Below, one piece after another: positions 16,953 through 24,899 of a stretch of 64,000 nt of DNA. Under the pieces are notes generated by a model. That model saw nothing but the letters and a program-made list of their open reading frames with translations. It searched no databases and was not told the origin of the DNA. The stretch is from Oscillospiraceae bacterium. Lineage in GTDB: Bacteria > Bacillota > Clostridia > Oscillospirales > CAG-272. A program made the position numbers and the translations under genes. The stretch is taken from positions 1 through 64,000 of the forward strand of contig SVST01000012.1 of the NCBI GenBank assembly GCA_015064155.1, written 5' to 3'. Numbering within the stretch: position 1 is the first letter of the stretch; each line of letters begins with the position of its first letter.

Positions 16953-17546
16953 TCAGTCAGACGCGGAAAGAACCGTGCGAAGCTTTTTTCGGATACGGTA
17001 GATCGCATTCTGTACCGATTTTTCATCCTTTTCCATGTGCGCGGCAATTTCCTTTGCCGTACGTCCCGAAAGGTACATCCACCAAATGCGGTTTTCGTAT
17101 TCCGAAAGCTCGCCCTGCACCAAGCGGTACAGTGACAAATAATTTTCTTCCTCAATCAAACGGTCTGCGGGAGTTCCCTCGACGTTGGAGGATTCCTCCA
17201 GCATGGCTTCCTCCAAGAGCACTGTTTGTCCACTCTTTTTTTGCGTTCTCCAATAGGAGATCAACCCGTTTCGGATGCAGAGCTTTGCGTACGCTCCGAA
17301 GGACATGGAGGAATGCTCTCCGTCAAAATGCATCAAGGCATGGAAAAAACAGAGAATCGCCTCCTGACGGAGGTCCTCCCTGTCAAATGCCATTGATAGA
17401 GTATTGACAAATTGCCGAGTCATGGAATCAATCAGCGGTGCGTACAGATCGAGCAAATCCTCAAACGCTTGCTGATTGCCGTTTTTTGCCGCTTGGAGCA
17501 GGGCAGAAAGCTGTTTCTCAGATGCGGGATCGAATTTGTTGCTCAT
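16953..17546 (-). CDS. Sigma-70 family RNA polymerase sigma factor (SigH-like)
   Basis: A 197-residue sigma factor with regions 2 and 4 only. Region 2: FDREDLRQEAILCFFHALMHFD, then FGAYAKLCIRNGLISYWR. Region 4: ENRIWWMYLSGRTAKEIAAHMEKDE with the helix-turn-helix. Size and layout resemble SigH/Spo0H-type factors rather than extracytoplasmic ones, and no anti-sigma gene adjoins it; which sigma it is cannot be settled. The reading frame extends to 17651, but that end lies inside the -10 box, so the ATG at 17546 is the likely start with a ~95-base leader. The site before it (AAAGG) is distant and weak. Confidence 0.82.
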   Translation of the reverse strand: MSNKFDPASEKQLSALLQAAKNGNQQAFEDLLDLYAPLIDSMTRQFVNTLSMAFDREDLRQEAILCFFHALMHFDGEHSSMSFGAYAKLCIRNGLISYWRTQKKSGQTVLLEEAMLEESSNVEGTPADRLIEEENYLSLYRLVQGELSEYENRIWWMYLSGRTAKEIAAHMEKDEKSVQNAIYRIRKKLRTVLSASD

Positions 17547-17649
17547 GGAATTACTGCAAGCCTTTCTTGACGGGGATAACGTGATCTTGTGTTTCTCGCA
17601 GAAGAGGAATTTTCGAAAATTTATTTCGGTTTCCGTGCTACTACGTACC

Positions 17650-17677
17650 ATTATACCATACTTTTGTCAAATGTCAA
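17650..17677 (-). promoter_or_regulatory. Promoter of the sigma-factor gene
   Basis: On the minus strand TTGACA (17672-17677), 16 bases, TATAAT (17650-17655). It excludes starts upstream of about 17640. Confidence 0.75.
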
Positions 17678-17837
17678 GCCTGATTTTTTGTAAAAAATTG
17701 TAGAAAGTATACAGTTTTTTAAAAAGATTGACTTTTTTTACAAAAATAGGGTGCATCTGTTTGATACTTTTCACAAAACAAAAAAGCCGAGTTGTTAATT
17801 TTTTACAGATAATGTTTCAAAAAATTGTAAAAAAATG

Positions 17838-17876
17838 AAAAAGACGGTTCCGATTTTTGCTATCGACCGTCTTTTT
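17838..17876 (-). terminator. Terminator of the DUF4364 gene
   Basis: AAAAAGACGGT (17838-17848) pairs with ACCGTCTTTTT (17866-17876). On the minus strand it ends in a T-rich stretch. It lies just after the DUF4364 stop; the remaining gap up to the sigma-factor promoter (17680-17837) is AT-rich with no gene that I can see. Confidence 0.75.
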
Positions 17877-17887
17877 TTCTTCCTTTT

Positions 17888-18445
17888 TTATTTGTCGAAC
17901 AAATAATTGACGTTTCCCGCGAGAAGTGCCATCACACCGCGATAGATCACGTCGGGACGGTCTCGGAAATTCTCCCGCATTTGTCTGGAACGGTATTCCG
18001 AGTCCACGTTTACGGTGGTTTGCATCAAAATTTTGTTTTTTTCGCGGATCATGACCGTGACGTTGTAGGTTTGGTCGCCCATCGGCTCGTAGGTGCAGTC
18101 CACCGTGATGCCGCGCCGCTTGAAATCGAGATACCGCAGCGCGCAGGTCAGGCTTTGATCGAGAATCGAGGGGAGCAGGTCACTCTTCATGCTTTCGGCT
18201 ACGATGCTGCCCTTTTTGGTAACGGCATAAAGTGAGTCGCCCGTGTCAACGTCTTTCCCGACGTCTTCGATCAGTCCGCCGTCCAAAAGCTCGTGAAAGG
18301 CTTCTGCGAAATCAAGGTACATGATATAATCGGTTTGCATCACGATGTCGTTGACCGTGACGTAATCCATGGGATAATTGATGTTTTTCATCAAATACAG
18401 GACGAAGATTTTTACATTATTCATACTTCCGATTGGTGAAGCCAT
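17888..18445 (-). CDS. DUF4364 family protein (winged-helix)
   Basis: A 185-residue protein of the DUF4364 family, frequent in Clostridia. The first 90 residues look like a winged helix-turn-helix (VKIFVLYLMKNINYPMDYVTV, then a recognition-helix-like segment and SLYAVTKKGSIVAESM as wing), so DNA binding is likely. The second half is a beta-rich domain of unknown use. AAGGAGG stands eight bases before the ATG at 18445. It is divergent from hom with a 134-base gap; regulation of hom is possible but not shown. Confidence 0.85.
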   Translation of the reverse strand: MASPIGSMNNVKIFVLYLMKNINYPMDYVTVNDIVMQTDYIMYLDFAEAFHELLDGGLIEDVGKDVDTGDSLYAVTKKGSIVAESMKSDLLPSILDQSLTCALRYLDFKRRGITVDCTYEPMGDQTYNVTVMIREKNKILMQTTVNVDSEYRSRQMRENFRDRPDVIYRGVMALLAGNVNYLFDK

Positions 18446-18516
18446 ACAAAAACCTCCTTTTTGGGAACGCTGAAATAGAGTATATCACATTTTTTTAAAA
18501 AATTCAATAGTTTTGT

Positions 18517-18545
18517 TTGCAATTTGACAATTTTTGTGGTATGAT
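18517..18545 (+). promoter_or_regulatory. Promoter of hom
   Basis: TTGCAA (18517-18522), 17 bases, TATGAT (18540-18545). Confidence 0.6.
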
Positions 18546-18579
18546 ATAAGGGAATTGAATTGGAAAGGATTTTCAAACG

Positions 18580-19797
18580 ATGATTCAAATTGCTATTTTA
18601 GGCTTTGGCGTGGTCGGAAGCGGCACGGCAGAGGTCCTTACCGAAAACTGTAAGCTGATTGCAGAGCGTTGCGGCGACGAGGTTTGTGTCAAGTATATTC
18701 TGGATCTGCGCGAGTTTCCCGATCACCCCTTGGGAGATCGCGTCGTACATGACATCAATATCATTTTGAACGACCCCGAGGTCGTGCTTGTTGCCGAGAT
18801 GATGGGCGGTGCGCATCCTGCGTACGACTTTACCTGCGCCGCTTTGCGCGCGGGCAAGCACGTGGTCACCTCCAACAAAGAGGTCGTTGCGACCTTCGGT
18901 GTAGAGCTGTTGGAGCTGGCAAGACAGAATTCCGTGAGCTACTTCTTTGAGGCGAGTGTGGGCGGAGGCATTCCGATTATCCGTCCGATGCAGACCGACC
19001 TTGCATCCAATAAGATTTTGTCGGTCAGCGGCATTCTCAACGGAACCACCAACTTTATCTTGACCAAGATGAAGGACGAGGGCGCGGAGTTCGCAGATGC
19101 CTTAAAGGAGGCACAAAAGAACGGCTATGCCGAGGCAAATCCCGCCGCCGACGTGGAGGGCTTGGATGCTGCGCGGAAGATCGTGATCCTGGCGGCATTG
19201 GCATACGGAATTTTGCTGGATCCGAACAAGATTTCTACCGAGGGAATCACCAAGATCACCTCGCTCCATACCGCCGTTGCCGAAAAGCTTGGCGGTGCAG
19301 TCAAGCTGATCGGACACACCGAGCTGATCGACGGCAAGGTCTTTGCACACGTTTCTCCCTATCTCGTTCCCGCGCAAAATCCCATCAGCCACGTTGACGG
19401 GGTGTTTAACGGTATTTTGGTAGACGCGAACATGCTGGGACGCGCACTCTTCTACGGTGCGGGTGCCGGAAAGCTTCCCACCGCAAGTGCCGTGGTTGCC
19501 GATATCATTGATATTTTGTCGAACCGTGCGTCCGACCGTATGTCGCCTGCTTGGGAAACTGCCGACGCGGCTTCGGTTGCCGATGCCGCCGATTACGTCT
19601 GCCGTCGCGCGGTTGTAATTAACGGTTGCTCCGGCTGTGCCGAGAAGCTCCAACACGCACTGGGTGCCGACGGATACGTATGCGTCAAGGACGGAACCTA
19701 TGCGGTTGTCAGCCGTCCCCTGACCGCAGATGCGGCAGCAAATGCTGTGGCAGCTGTTGGTTTGCAGGCGGTGTTGACGCTTCCCGTTTTGGATTGA
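18580..19797 (+). CDS. hom: Homoserine dehydrogenase
   Basis: A 405-residue enzyme that reduces aspartate semialdehyde to homoserine for threonine and methionine synthesis. Seen: the NAD(P)-binding GFGVVGSGTAEVL at the N-terminus, then SNKEVVATFGVELLELA, the catalytic-domain signature NGTTNFILTKM, and AEANPAADVEGLDAARK with the substrate-binding Glu and Asp and the catalytic Lys. The last 80 residues match a shortened ACT-like regulatory tail (VVINGCSGCAEKL...DGTYAVVSRP). GGAAAGGA precedes the ATG. No thrB or thrC adjoins it; it stands alone between DUF4364 and the repeat region. Confidence 0.95.
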   Translation: MIQIAILGFGVVGSGTAEVLTENCKLIAERCGDEVCVKYILDLREFPDHPLGDRVVHDINIILNDPEVVLVAEMMGGAHPAYDFTCAALRAGKHVVTSNKEVVATFGVELLELARQNSVSYFFEASVGGGIPIIRPMQTDLASNKILSVSGILNGTTNFILTKMKDEGAEFADALKEAQKNGYAEANPAADVEGLDAARKIVILAALAYGILLDPNKISTEGITKITSLHTAVAEKLGGAVKLIGHTELIDGKVFAHVSPYLVPAQNPISHVDGVFNGILVDANMLGRALFYGAGAGKLPTASAVVADIIDILSNRASDRMSPAWETADAASVADAADYVCRRAVVINGCSGCAEKLQHALGADGYVCVKDGTYAVVSRPLTADAAANAVAAVGLQAVLTLPVLD

Positions 19798-19821
19798 TGG
19801 TCGTATAGTTCATATTGTTAT

Positions 19822-19879
19822 GCGGGGAGGAACTTTTGAAAAAGTTCCTCCCCGCACCCCTCTTCAAACTTTCACAGCA
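19822..19879. repeat. Palindromic tandem repeat, copy 1
   Basis: A perfect inverted repeat (15-base arms 19822-19836 and 19841-19855, GAGGAACTTT core, loop TGAA) followed by CACCCC, TCTTCAAACTTT and CACAGCA. It repeats almost unchanged at 19894. The arm can act as a terminator for hom. Confidence 0.8.
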
Positions 19880-19893
19880 TTTTGGGGGCTTTT

Positions 19894-19955
19894 GTGGGGG
19901 AGGAACTTTTGAAAAAGTTCCTCCCCCACACCCCCTCTTCAAAACTTTCACAGCA
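19894..19955. repeat. Palindromic tandem repeat, copy 2
   Basis: Same order as copy 1: inverted arms of 16 bases (19894-19909 and 19914-19929, loop TGAA), then CACCCCCTCTTCAAAACTTT and CACAGCA. The pair fills most of the 331-base gap between hom and the BspA-like gene. Elements of this type recur in gut Clostridia genomes as far as I recall; copy number here needs a genome search. Confidence 0.8.
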
Positions 19956-20052
19956 ATTTTTTATTGCGTGAGAGTTTTTATTTTTTGTGTCGGACGCTCG
20001 GTACTGCCGAAATATAGATTTATCAAACATATATCTTTTTACTTGGATTGCA

Positions 20053-20081
20053 TTGACAAATAAAAAGGCATATGCTAAAAT
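20053..20081 (+). promoter_or_regulatory. Promoter of the BspA-like gene
   Basis: TTGACA (20053-20058), 17 bases, TAAAAT (20076-20081). Confidence 0.7.
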
Positions 20082-20128
20082 AGGATTTAGGAATCATCCA
20101 AAAAAACTTGACAAAAGGAAGCAAAATC

Positions 20129-22129
20129 ATGAAAAAGATCTGTTTAGCGGTGCTCGTTTGTCTGCTCGTTTGCGGACTGTTGCTTACGTCGTGTAACAAA
20201 GCAGAACCGATTGGAATTGCCAAAAGTGAAATCAACGAAAACGGTGAGTTGGTGATCACCTACACCAACGGAACCACCGCGAACCTTGGAAAAATCACAG
20301 GAGAAGACGGCAAAAAAGGTGACAAAGGTGATGTGGGTGCTACAGGTCCGCAAGGGGAAACCGGAAATGGTATTTCAAAAGCAGAATTGATCAACGGTGA
20401 GTTGATTCTTACCTACACCAACGGAAACGTTGCCAATCTTGGAAAAATCATTCAAGAAAACGATTTGGATTTTTATCCCTTACCCGATGGTACGTATGGT
20501 GTGATGATTGGAAAGTCTATATTTCTCGAAGAGATTGTTATTCCCGAAACCTACAATGGGAAGGCGGTAACACAGATTTTACCAAACGGCTTTAACAGTG
20601 CTACCAATTTAAAAACAATTGTCATTCCCAATAGCGTCACAAGCATCGGTGATTCTGCGTTCGCTGGTTGCACAAGCCTTACAAGCGTCACGATTCCGGG
20701 CAGTGTCACAAGCATCGGTGATTATGCGTTCAAGGGTTGTAGCGGCTTGACAAGCATCACGATTCTTGACGGTGTCACAAGCATTGGCAATTATGCGTTC
20801 TGGGATTGCACAAGCCTTACAAGCATCACGATTCCGGGCAGTGTCACAAGCATCGGTGATTATGCGTTCAAGGGTTGCAGCGGCTTGACAAGCATCACGA
20901 TTCTTGACGGTGTCACAAGCATTGGCAATTATGCGTTCTGGGATTGCACAAGCCTTACAAGCATCACGATTCCCAGCAGTGTCACGAGCGTCGGTGGTTA
21001 TGCGTTCTCCTCTTGCAGTAGCCTTACAAGCGTCACGATTCCCAGCGGTGTCACAAGCATCGGCGATTATGCGTTCCGTGATTGCAGTAGCCTGACAAGC
21101 ATCACGATTCCGGGCAGTGTCACCAGCATCGGTGATTATGCGTTCCGTGATTGCAGTAGCCTGACCACCGTTCATATTACCGATCTTGCCGCATGGTGCA
21201 ATATCAACTTTTTCGGTTACGAATCTAATCCGTTGTATTATGCAAACGATTTGTATCTGAACGGCAAATTGGTAACGGAGCTTGTTATCCCCGATAGCGT
21301 CACAAGCATCGGCAATTATGCGTTCTATGATTGCAGTAGCCTGACAAGCATCACAATCCCCGATAGCGTCACAAGCATCGGTGGTTCTGCGTTCGCTGGT
21401 TGCAGTAACCTGACCACCGTTCATATTACCGATCTTGCCGCATGGTGCAATATCAACTTTTTCGGTTACGAATCTAATCCGTTGTATTATGCAAACAAAT
21501 TGTGTCTAAACGGCAAGTTGGTAACGGAGCTTGTTATCCCCGATAGTGTCACAAGCATCGGTGATTATGCGTTCGCTGGTTGCAGCAGCCTGACAAGCAT
21601 CACGATTCCGGGCAGTGTCACAAGCATCGGTGGTTCTGCATTCCGTGATTGCAGTAGCCTTACAAGCATCACGATTCCGGGCAGTGTCACGAACATCAGT
21701 GGAGGGGCATTCAGAGGTTGCAGTAGTCTGACAAGCATCACGATCCCCGACAGTGTCACAAGCATCGGTGCTTCTGGGTTCTACGATTGCAGTAGCCTGA
21801 CAAGCATCACGATCCCCGACAGTGTCACAAGCATCGGTGATTATGCTTTCTGGGGTTGCACAAGCCTTACAAGCATCACGATTCCGGGCAGTGTCACGAA
21901 CATCAGTGGATGGGCATTCAGCGGTTGCAGTAGTCTGACAAGCATCACGATTCCCAACAGTGTCACAAGCATCGGTGATTATGCGTTCTATGGTTGCACA
22001 AGCCTTACGAGCATCCATTTTCAAGGCACGGTTGGCGAATGGCAGGGCATTTCAAAAAATTACGCTTGGAACTACAATCTCCCCGCGACCGAGGTCAAAT
22101 GCACCAACGGTACGGTTTCTCTCAAATAA
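20129..22129 (+). CDS. BspA-type leucine-rich-repeat surface lipoprotein with collagen-like segment
   Basis: A 666-residue exported lipoprotein. Signal peptide and lipobox LLTSC (Cys22) anchor it outside the membrane. Two short copies of NGELVITYTNGT / NGELILTYTNGN follow, around a collagen-like Gly-X-Y stretch (GEDGKKGDKGDVGATGPQG). From about residue 150 there are some twenty 23-residue LRR_5 repeats of the form SVTSIGDYAFxGCSSLTSIT, interrupted twice by a 50-residue module (DLAAWCNINFFGYES...). Repeats are near-identical at DNA level, including a 138-base tandem duplication (20698 and 20836). Such proteins bind host or microbial surfaces. AAAGGAAG precedes the ATG at 20129; a reading from 20108 lacks a site. 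Confidence 0.93.
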   Translation: MKKICLAVLVCLLVCGLLLTSCNKAEPIGIAKSEINENGELVITYTNGTTANLGKITGEDGKKGDKGDVGATGPQGETGNGISKAELINGELILTYTNGNVANLGKIIQENDLDFYPLPDGTYGVMIGKSIFLEEIVIPETYNGKAVTQILPNGFNSATNLKTIVIPNSVTSIGDSAFAGCTSLTSVTIPGSVTSIGDYAFKGCSGLTSITILDGVTSIGNYAFWDCTSLTSITIPGSVTSIGDYAFKGCSGLTSITILDGVTSIGNYAFWDCTSLTSITIPSSVTSVGGYAFSSCSSLTSVTIPSGVTSIGDYAFRDCSSLTSITIPGSVTSIGDYAFRDCSSLTTVHITDLAAWCNINFFGYESNPLYYANDLYLNGKLVTELVIPDSVTSIGNYAFYDCSSLTSITIPDSVTSIGGSAFAGCSNLTTVHITDLAAWCNINFFGYESNPLYYANKLCLNGKLVTELVIPDSVTSIGDYAFAGCSSLTSITIPGSVTSIGGSAFRDCSSLTSITIPGSVTNISGGAFRGCSSLTSITIPDSVTSIGASGFYDCSSLTSITIPDSVTSIGDYAFWGCTSLTSITIPGSVTNISGWAFSGCSSLTSITIPNSVTSIGDYAFYGCTSLTSIHFQGTVGEWQGISKNYAWNYNLPATEVKCTNGTVSLK

Positions 22130-22133
22130 AATC

Positions 22134-22209
22134 ACCCAATAAAATCAACAAATTGGGGTGGTTCAAATGCATTGCGCATTTGAACCACCCTTTTCTGATT
22201 TTATTGGGT
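22134..22209. terminator. Two-part perfect palindrome (bidirectional terminator)
   Basis: An outer pair of 14-base arms (22134-22147 and 22196-22209, CCCAATAAAATCA type) encloses an inner perfect 15-bp hairpin (22156-22170 with 22176-22190). It fills the gap between the convergent BspA-like and GyrB/ParE-like genes. TTTTCTGATTTTA follows the inner stem on the plus strand. Confidence 0.75.
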
Positions 22210-22219
22210 CAAAGACCTC

Positions 22220-24217
22220 TCAAACGTCGATATCTTTCATATAGCGGTTGCCGTTTTCGGTGATAAACGCCTTACGTGCGGGGAGATTGTCGCCAAGCAG
22301 GGTATCGAAGATCACCTCCGTTGCCGCGGCATCTGCGGGAGATACCGAGATCAAGCGGCGCGTTTCGGGGTTCATGGTGGTTTTCCACATCATGTCGGGC
22401 TCGTTTTCACCAAGTCCCTTGGAGCGCTGCAACGTATATTTTTTATTGCCGAGCTTTTTAAGGATCTCCGCCTTTTCAAACTCGTCAAATGCGAACAGCG
22501 TTTCGTCCTTTGTCGTGATCTCAAACAGAGGAGACTCTGCGATAAAGACCTTATGCTCCTTGAGCAATGTGGGAAGCAGGCGATAAAACAGCGTCAAAAG
22601 CAGGGTGCGGATCTGGAAGCCGTCCTCGTCGGCATCGGTACAGATGATGATTTTGGACCAGCGCAGATTGGACAGATCAAAGGTGCTCATGTCGCTCTTC
22701 TTTTTGCTTTGAATTTCGACACCGCAGCCGATGACCTTTAATAGGTCGGTGATGATCTCGCTTTTGAAAATCTTGTCGTAGTCACTCTTAAGGCAGTTCA
22801 GCGTTTTACCGCGCACGGGAATGATTGCCTGGAACTCGGCATTTCTGCCCAGCTTACAGGAGCCGAGTGCCGAGTCGCCCTCTACGATATACAGCTCCGC
22901 CACGTTGGGGTCCTTGGAACGGCAGTTGACGAATTTTTCCACGCGGTTTGCGGCATCGATCGAGCCGGCAAGCTTCTTTTTGACGTCGATGCGCGCCTTT
23001 TCCGCCGATTCGCGGCTGTGCTTGTTGATGAGTACCTGATTTGCAAACAGCTCGGCGGCTTTGGGATTTTCAATGAAATAGATTTCAAGCTGCTTGCGCA
23101 AAAAATCGTTGAGAGCTGATTCGATAAAGGCGTTTCGAATGGCTTTTTTGGTTTGGTTTTCATACGAGGTGACGGTAGAAAAGCTGTTGATCACCAGCAC
23201 TAAGCAATCGGCAACGTCGGCAAACGAGATCTTTTTTTCGTTTTTGGCATAACGGTTGTTTGCCTTGAGGTAGCGGTCCATTGCATAAACGAATGCCGAG
23301 CGCACCGCATCATCGGGAGATCCGCCGTGCTCCAAGTAGCTGGCGCAATGGTAATACTCCAGCATATTGACCGTGTTGGATATGCAAAACGAGATATCCG
23401 CCTTGAATTTGTAGTCGGGCAGATCCTCTCGGTCGCGTCCCTGCGCCTCCAGGTGCCACGATACGGGAGCTGTCAGCGCGCTGTCCCCAACCGTTTCGCC
23501 AAGATAGTCGGAGATGCCGTTTTGATAGAAGAAGACGTCCTCCGAAAAGCTGCCGTCCTCCTGCTCTAAATGCAGAATAAACCGAATGCCGCTGTTGACC
23601 ACCGATTGGCGGTGCATGACGTTGCGGAAGTTTTCGTGCGGAATGTTGATATCGGTGAAGACCTCAAGGTCGGGAAGCCAATGGACGACGGTTCCCGTTC
23701 TTTTTTCCTTGGGGGACAGAGGACGCTCCACCAGCTCGCCGTCCACCTCGCCTTTTTTGAAGCGGATGCTGCGCTCGGTGGTTCCGTCGTAGGATTTGAC
23801 CACCATGAATGCCGAGCTGTACTGTGTGGCGCAGGCACCCAGACCGTTGAGTCCGAGCGAATACTCGTAGGAGCCCCCGTCGTTGTTGTCGTATTTACCG
23901 CCCGCATACAGCTCGCAGTAAATCAGATCCCAGTTCCAGCGTCCCTCGGTTTCGTTCCAGCCCAGCGGAACACCGCGACCGTGGTCGTCCACTTGAATGC
24001 TTTTATCTTGATATACGGTTACCGTGATCTCGTCACCGTGACCCTCGCGCGCCTCGTCCACCGAGTTGGAAAGGATCTCAAAAAAGGAATGCTCGCAGCC
24101 GTCGAGTCCGTCCGAGCCGAAAATAACGGCGGGACGCTTTCTGACACGGTCGGCACCCTTGAGCGACTTGATACTTTGGTTGTTATATTCTTGCTTCGTA
24201 TTTTTTTTCGTTGCCAT
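22220..24217 (-). CDS. Type IIA topoisomerase B subunit (GyrB/ParE family)
   Basis: A 665-residue ATPase subunit of a type IIA topoisomerase. GHKL ATPase motifs: EILSNSVDEAREGHG, VDDHGRGVPLG and SLGLNGLGACATQYSS. Toprim motifs: LYIVEGDSALGSC and ICTDADEDG. C-terminal LQRSKGLGENEPDMMW is also typical. The N-terminus diverges from standard GyrB, and ATP-lid and transducer lengths suggest a ParE-like or second, lineage-specific paralogue. No A subunit (gyrA/parC) is within the window; downstream is the convergent BspA-like gene. AAAGGA stands before the ATG at 24217. It lies 20 bases after the ybaK-like gene on the same strand and probably shares its transcript. Confidence 0.88.
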   Translation of the reverse strand: MATKKNTKQEYNNQSIKSLKGADRVRKRPAVIFGSDGLDGCEHSFFEILSNSVDEAREGHGDEITVTVYQDKSIQVDDHGRGVPLGWNETEGRWNWDLIYCELYAGGKYDNNDGGSYEYSLGLNGLGACATQYSSAFMVVKSYDGTTERSIRFKKGEVDGELVERPLSPKEKRTGTVVHWLPDLEVFTDINIPHENFRNVMHRQSVVNSGIRFILHLEQEDGSFSEDVFFYQNGISDYLGETVGDSALTAPVSWHLEAQGRDREDLPDYKFKADISFCISNTVNMLEYYHCASYLEHGGSPDDAVRSAFVYAMDRYLKANNRYAKNEKKISFADVADCLVLVINSFSTVTSYENQTKKAIRNAFIESALNDFLRKQLEIYFIENPKAAELFANQVLINKHSRESAEKARIDVKKKLAGSIDAANRVEKFVNCRSKDPNVAELYIVEGDSALGSCKLGRNAEFQAIIPVRGKTLNCLKSDYDKIFKSEIITDLLKVIGCGVEIQSKKKSDMSTFDLSNLRWSKIIICTDADEDGFQIRTLLLTLFYRLLPTLLKEHKVFIAESPLFEITTKDETLFAFDEFEKAEILKKLGNKKYTLQRSKGLGENEPDMMWKTTMNPETRRLISVSPADAAATEVIFDTLLGDNLPARKAFITENGNRYMKDIDV

Positions 24218-24237
24218 TCAAAAATCCTTTCTTTTGG

Positions 24238-24714
24238 TTAGTCCTGTCGCGGCTTGCATACGTCAATCCAAGACACCGCGCGCGAGGCTGTAAACAATTC
24301 GTCGCAATTCAGCCGTACCGCGCTTTGTGCGCTGCCCGCTGCGGGGTAGACGGTATCGAAGCGTTGGAGTGATTGGTCGAGATAGACCGACACTCCCTCC
24401 GGGTTGGCAAAGGGGCAAACACCGCCCACTGCATGACCCGTGGTGGCAAGCGCATCCTCTGCCGACATCATTTTCGCTTTGTAACCGAAATATGCCTTGA
24501 ATTTTGCGTTGTCTATTTTTTGGTCGCCCGCCGTTACGATCATCAAGCAAGTATTCTCTTTTGTGTAAAAGGTGAGCGATTTTGCAATGCGCGCGGGCTC
24601 GGTTCCCACTGCCACGGCGGCAAGCTCCACCGTTGCGCTGGACACGTCGAATTCCAAAATGCGGTCGGCAAGCGCCAACGGTGTAAGGTATGCTCGTACT
24701 TTTTCAACAGACAT
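24238..24714 (-). CDS. YbaK/EbsC-type aminoacyl-tRNA deacylase
   Basis: A 158-residue YbaK/EbsC-fold protein, whose relatives hydrolyse mischarged tRNAs such as Cys-tRNA-Pro. Seen: ARIAKSLTFYT with the conserved Lys, MIVTAGDQKIDNAKFK, ATTGHAVGGVCPFA, which carries the GxxxGGVxPF signature, and VYLDQSLQRF. AGAGGAA lies before the ATG at 24714. A TATAAT-like box lies upstream near 24750 with a poor -35. It precedes the topoisomerase gene on the same strand. Substrate specificity cannot be read from the sequence. Confidence 0.88.
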   Translation of the reverse strand: MSVEKVRAYLTPLALADRILEFDVSSATVELAAVAVGTEPARIAKSLTFYTKENTCLMIVTAGDQKIDNAKFKAYFGYKAKMMSAEDALATTGHAVGGVCPFANPEGVSVYLDQSLQRFDTVYPAAGSAQSAVRLNCDELFTASRAVSWIDVCKPRQD

Positions 24715-24828
24715 TTCGTTTATTCCTCTGAAATTTCAAATCATACGTTTATTATAGCAGAATTTTGTCGATTTGAAAAGGGGGAGATCGACTTTTTTGA
24801 AAAAAACTTATTTTTTGCGTTTTTTCTA

Positions 24829-24857
24829 TTGCAAGTTCCATAAAAAAATAATATAAT
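24829..24857 (+). promoter_or_regulatory. Promoter of murD
   Basis: TTGCAA (24829-24834), 17 bases, TATAAT (24852-24857), followed by further TATAAT-like repeats. Confidence 0.65.
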
Positions 24858-24899
24858 ATAATATAATTGGGTATTGCCGAAGACGGAGGAGGAGTGTGC

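Noticed and set aside
19822-19955. Possible CRISPR array
   Set aside because: Only two units, palindromic, with a 14-base gap between them and no cas genes nearby.
20609-21424. Repeat-rich open frame opposite the BspA-like gene
   Set aside because: Its repeats (DACDTxGNRDAC) are just the complement of the LRR DNA repeats; no start site of quality.
22156-22190. GGTTCAAATGC resembling a tRNA T-arm
   Set aside because: It is one arm of a perfect palindrome; no acceptor or anticodon arm fits around it.
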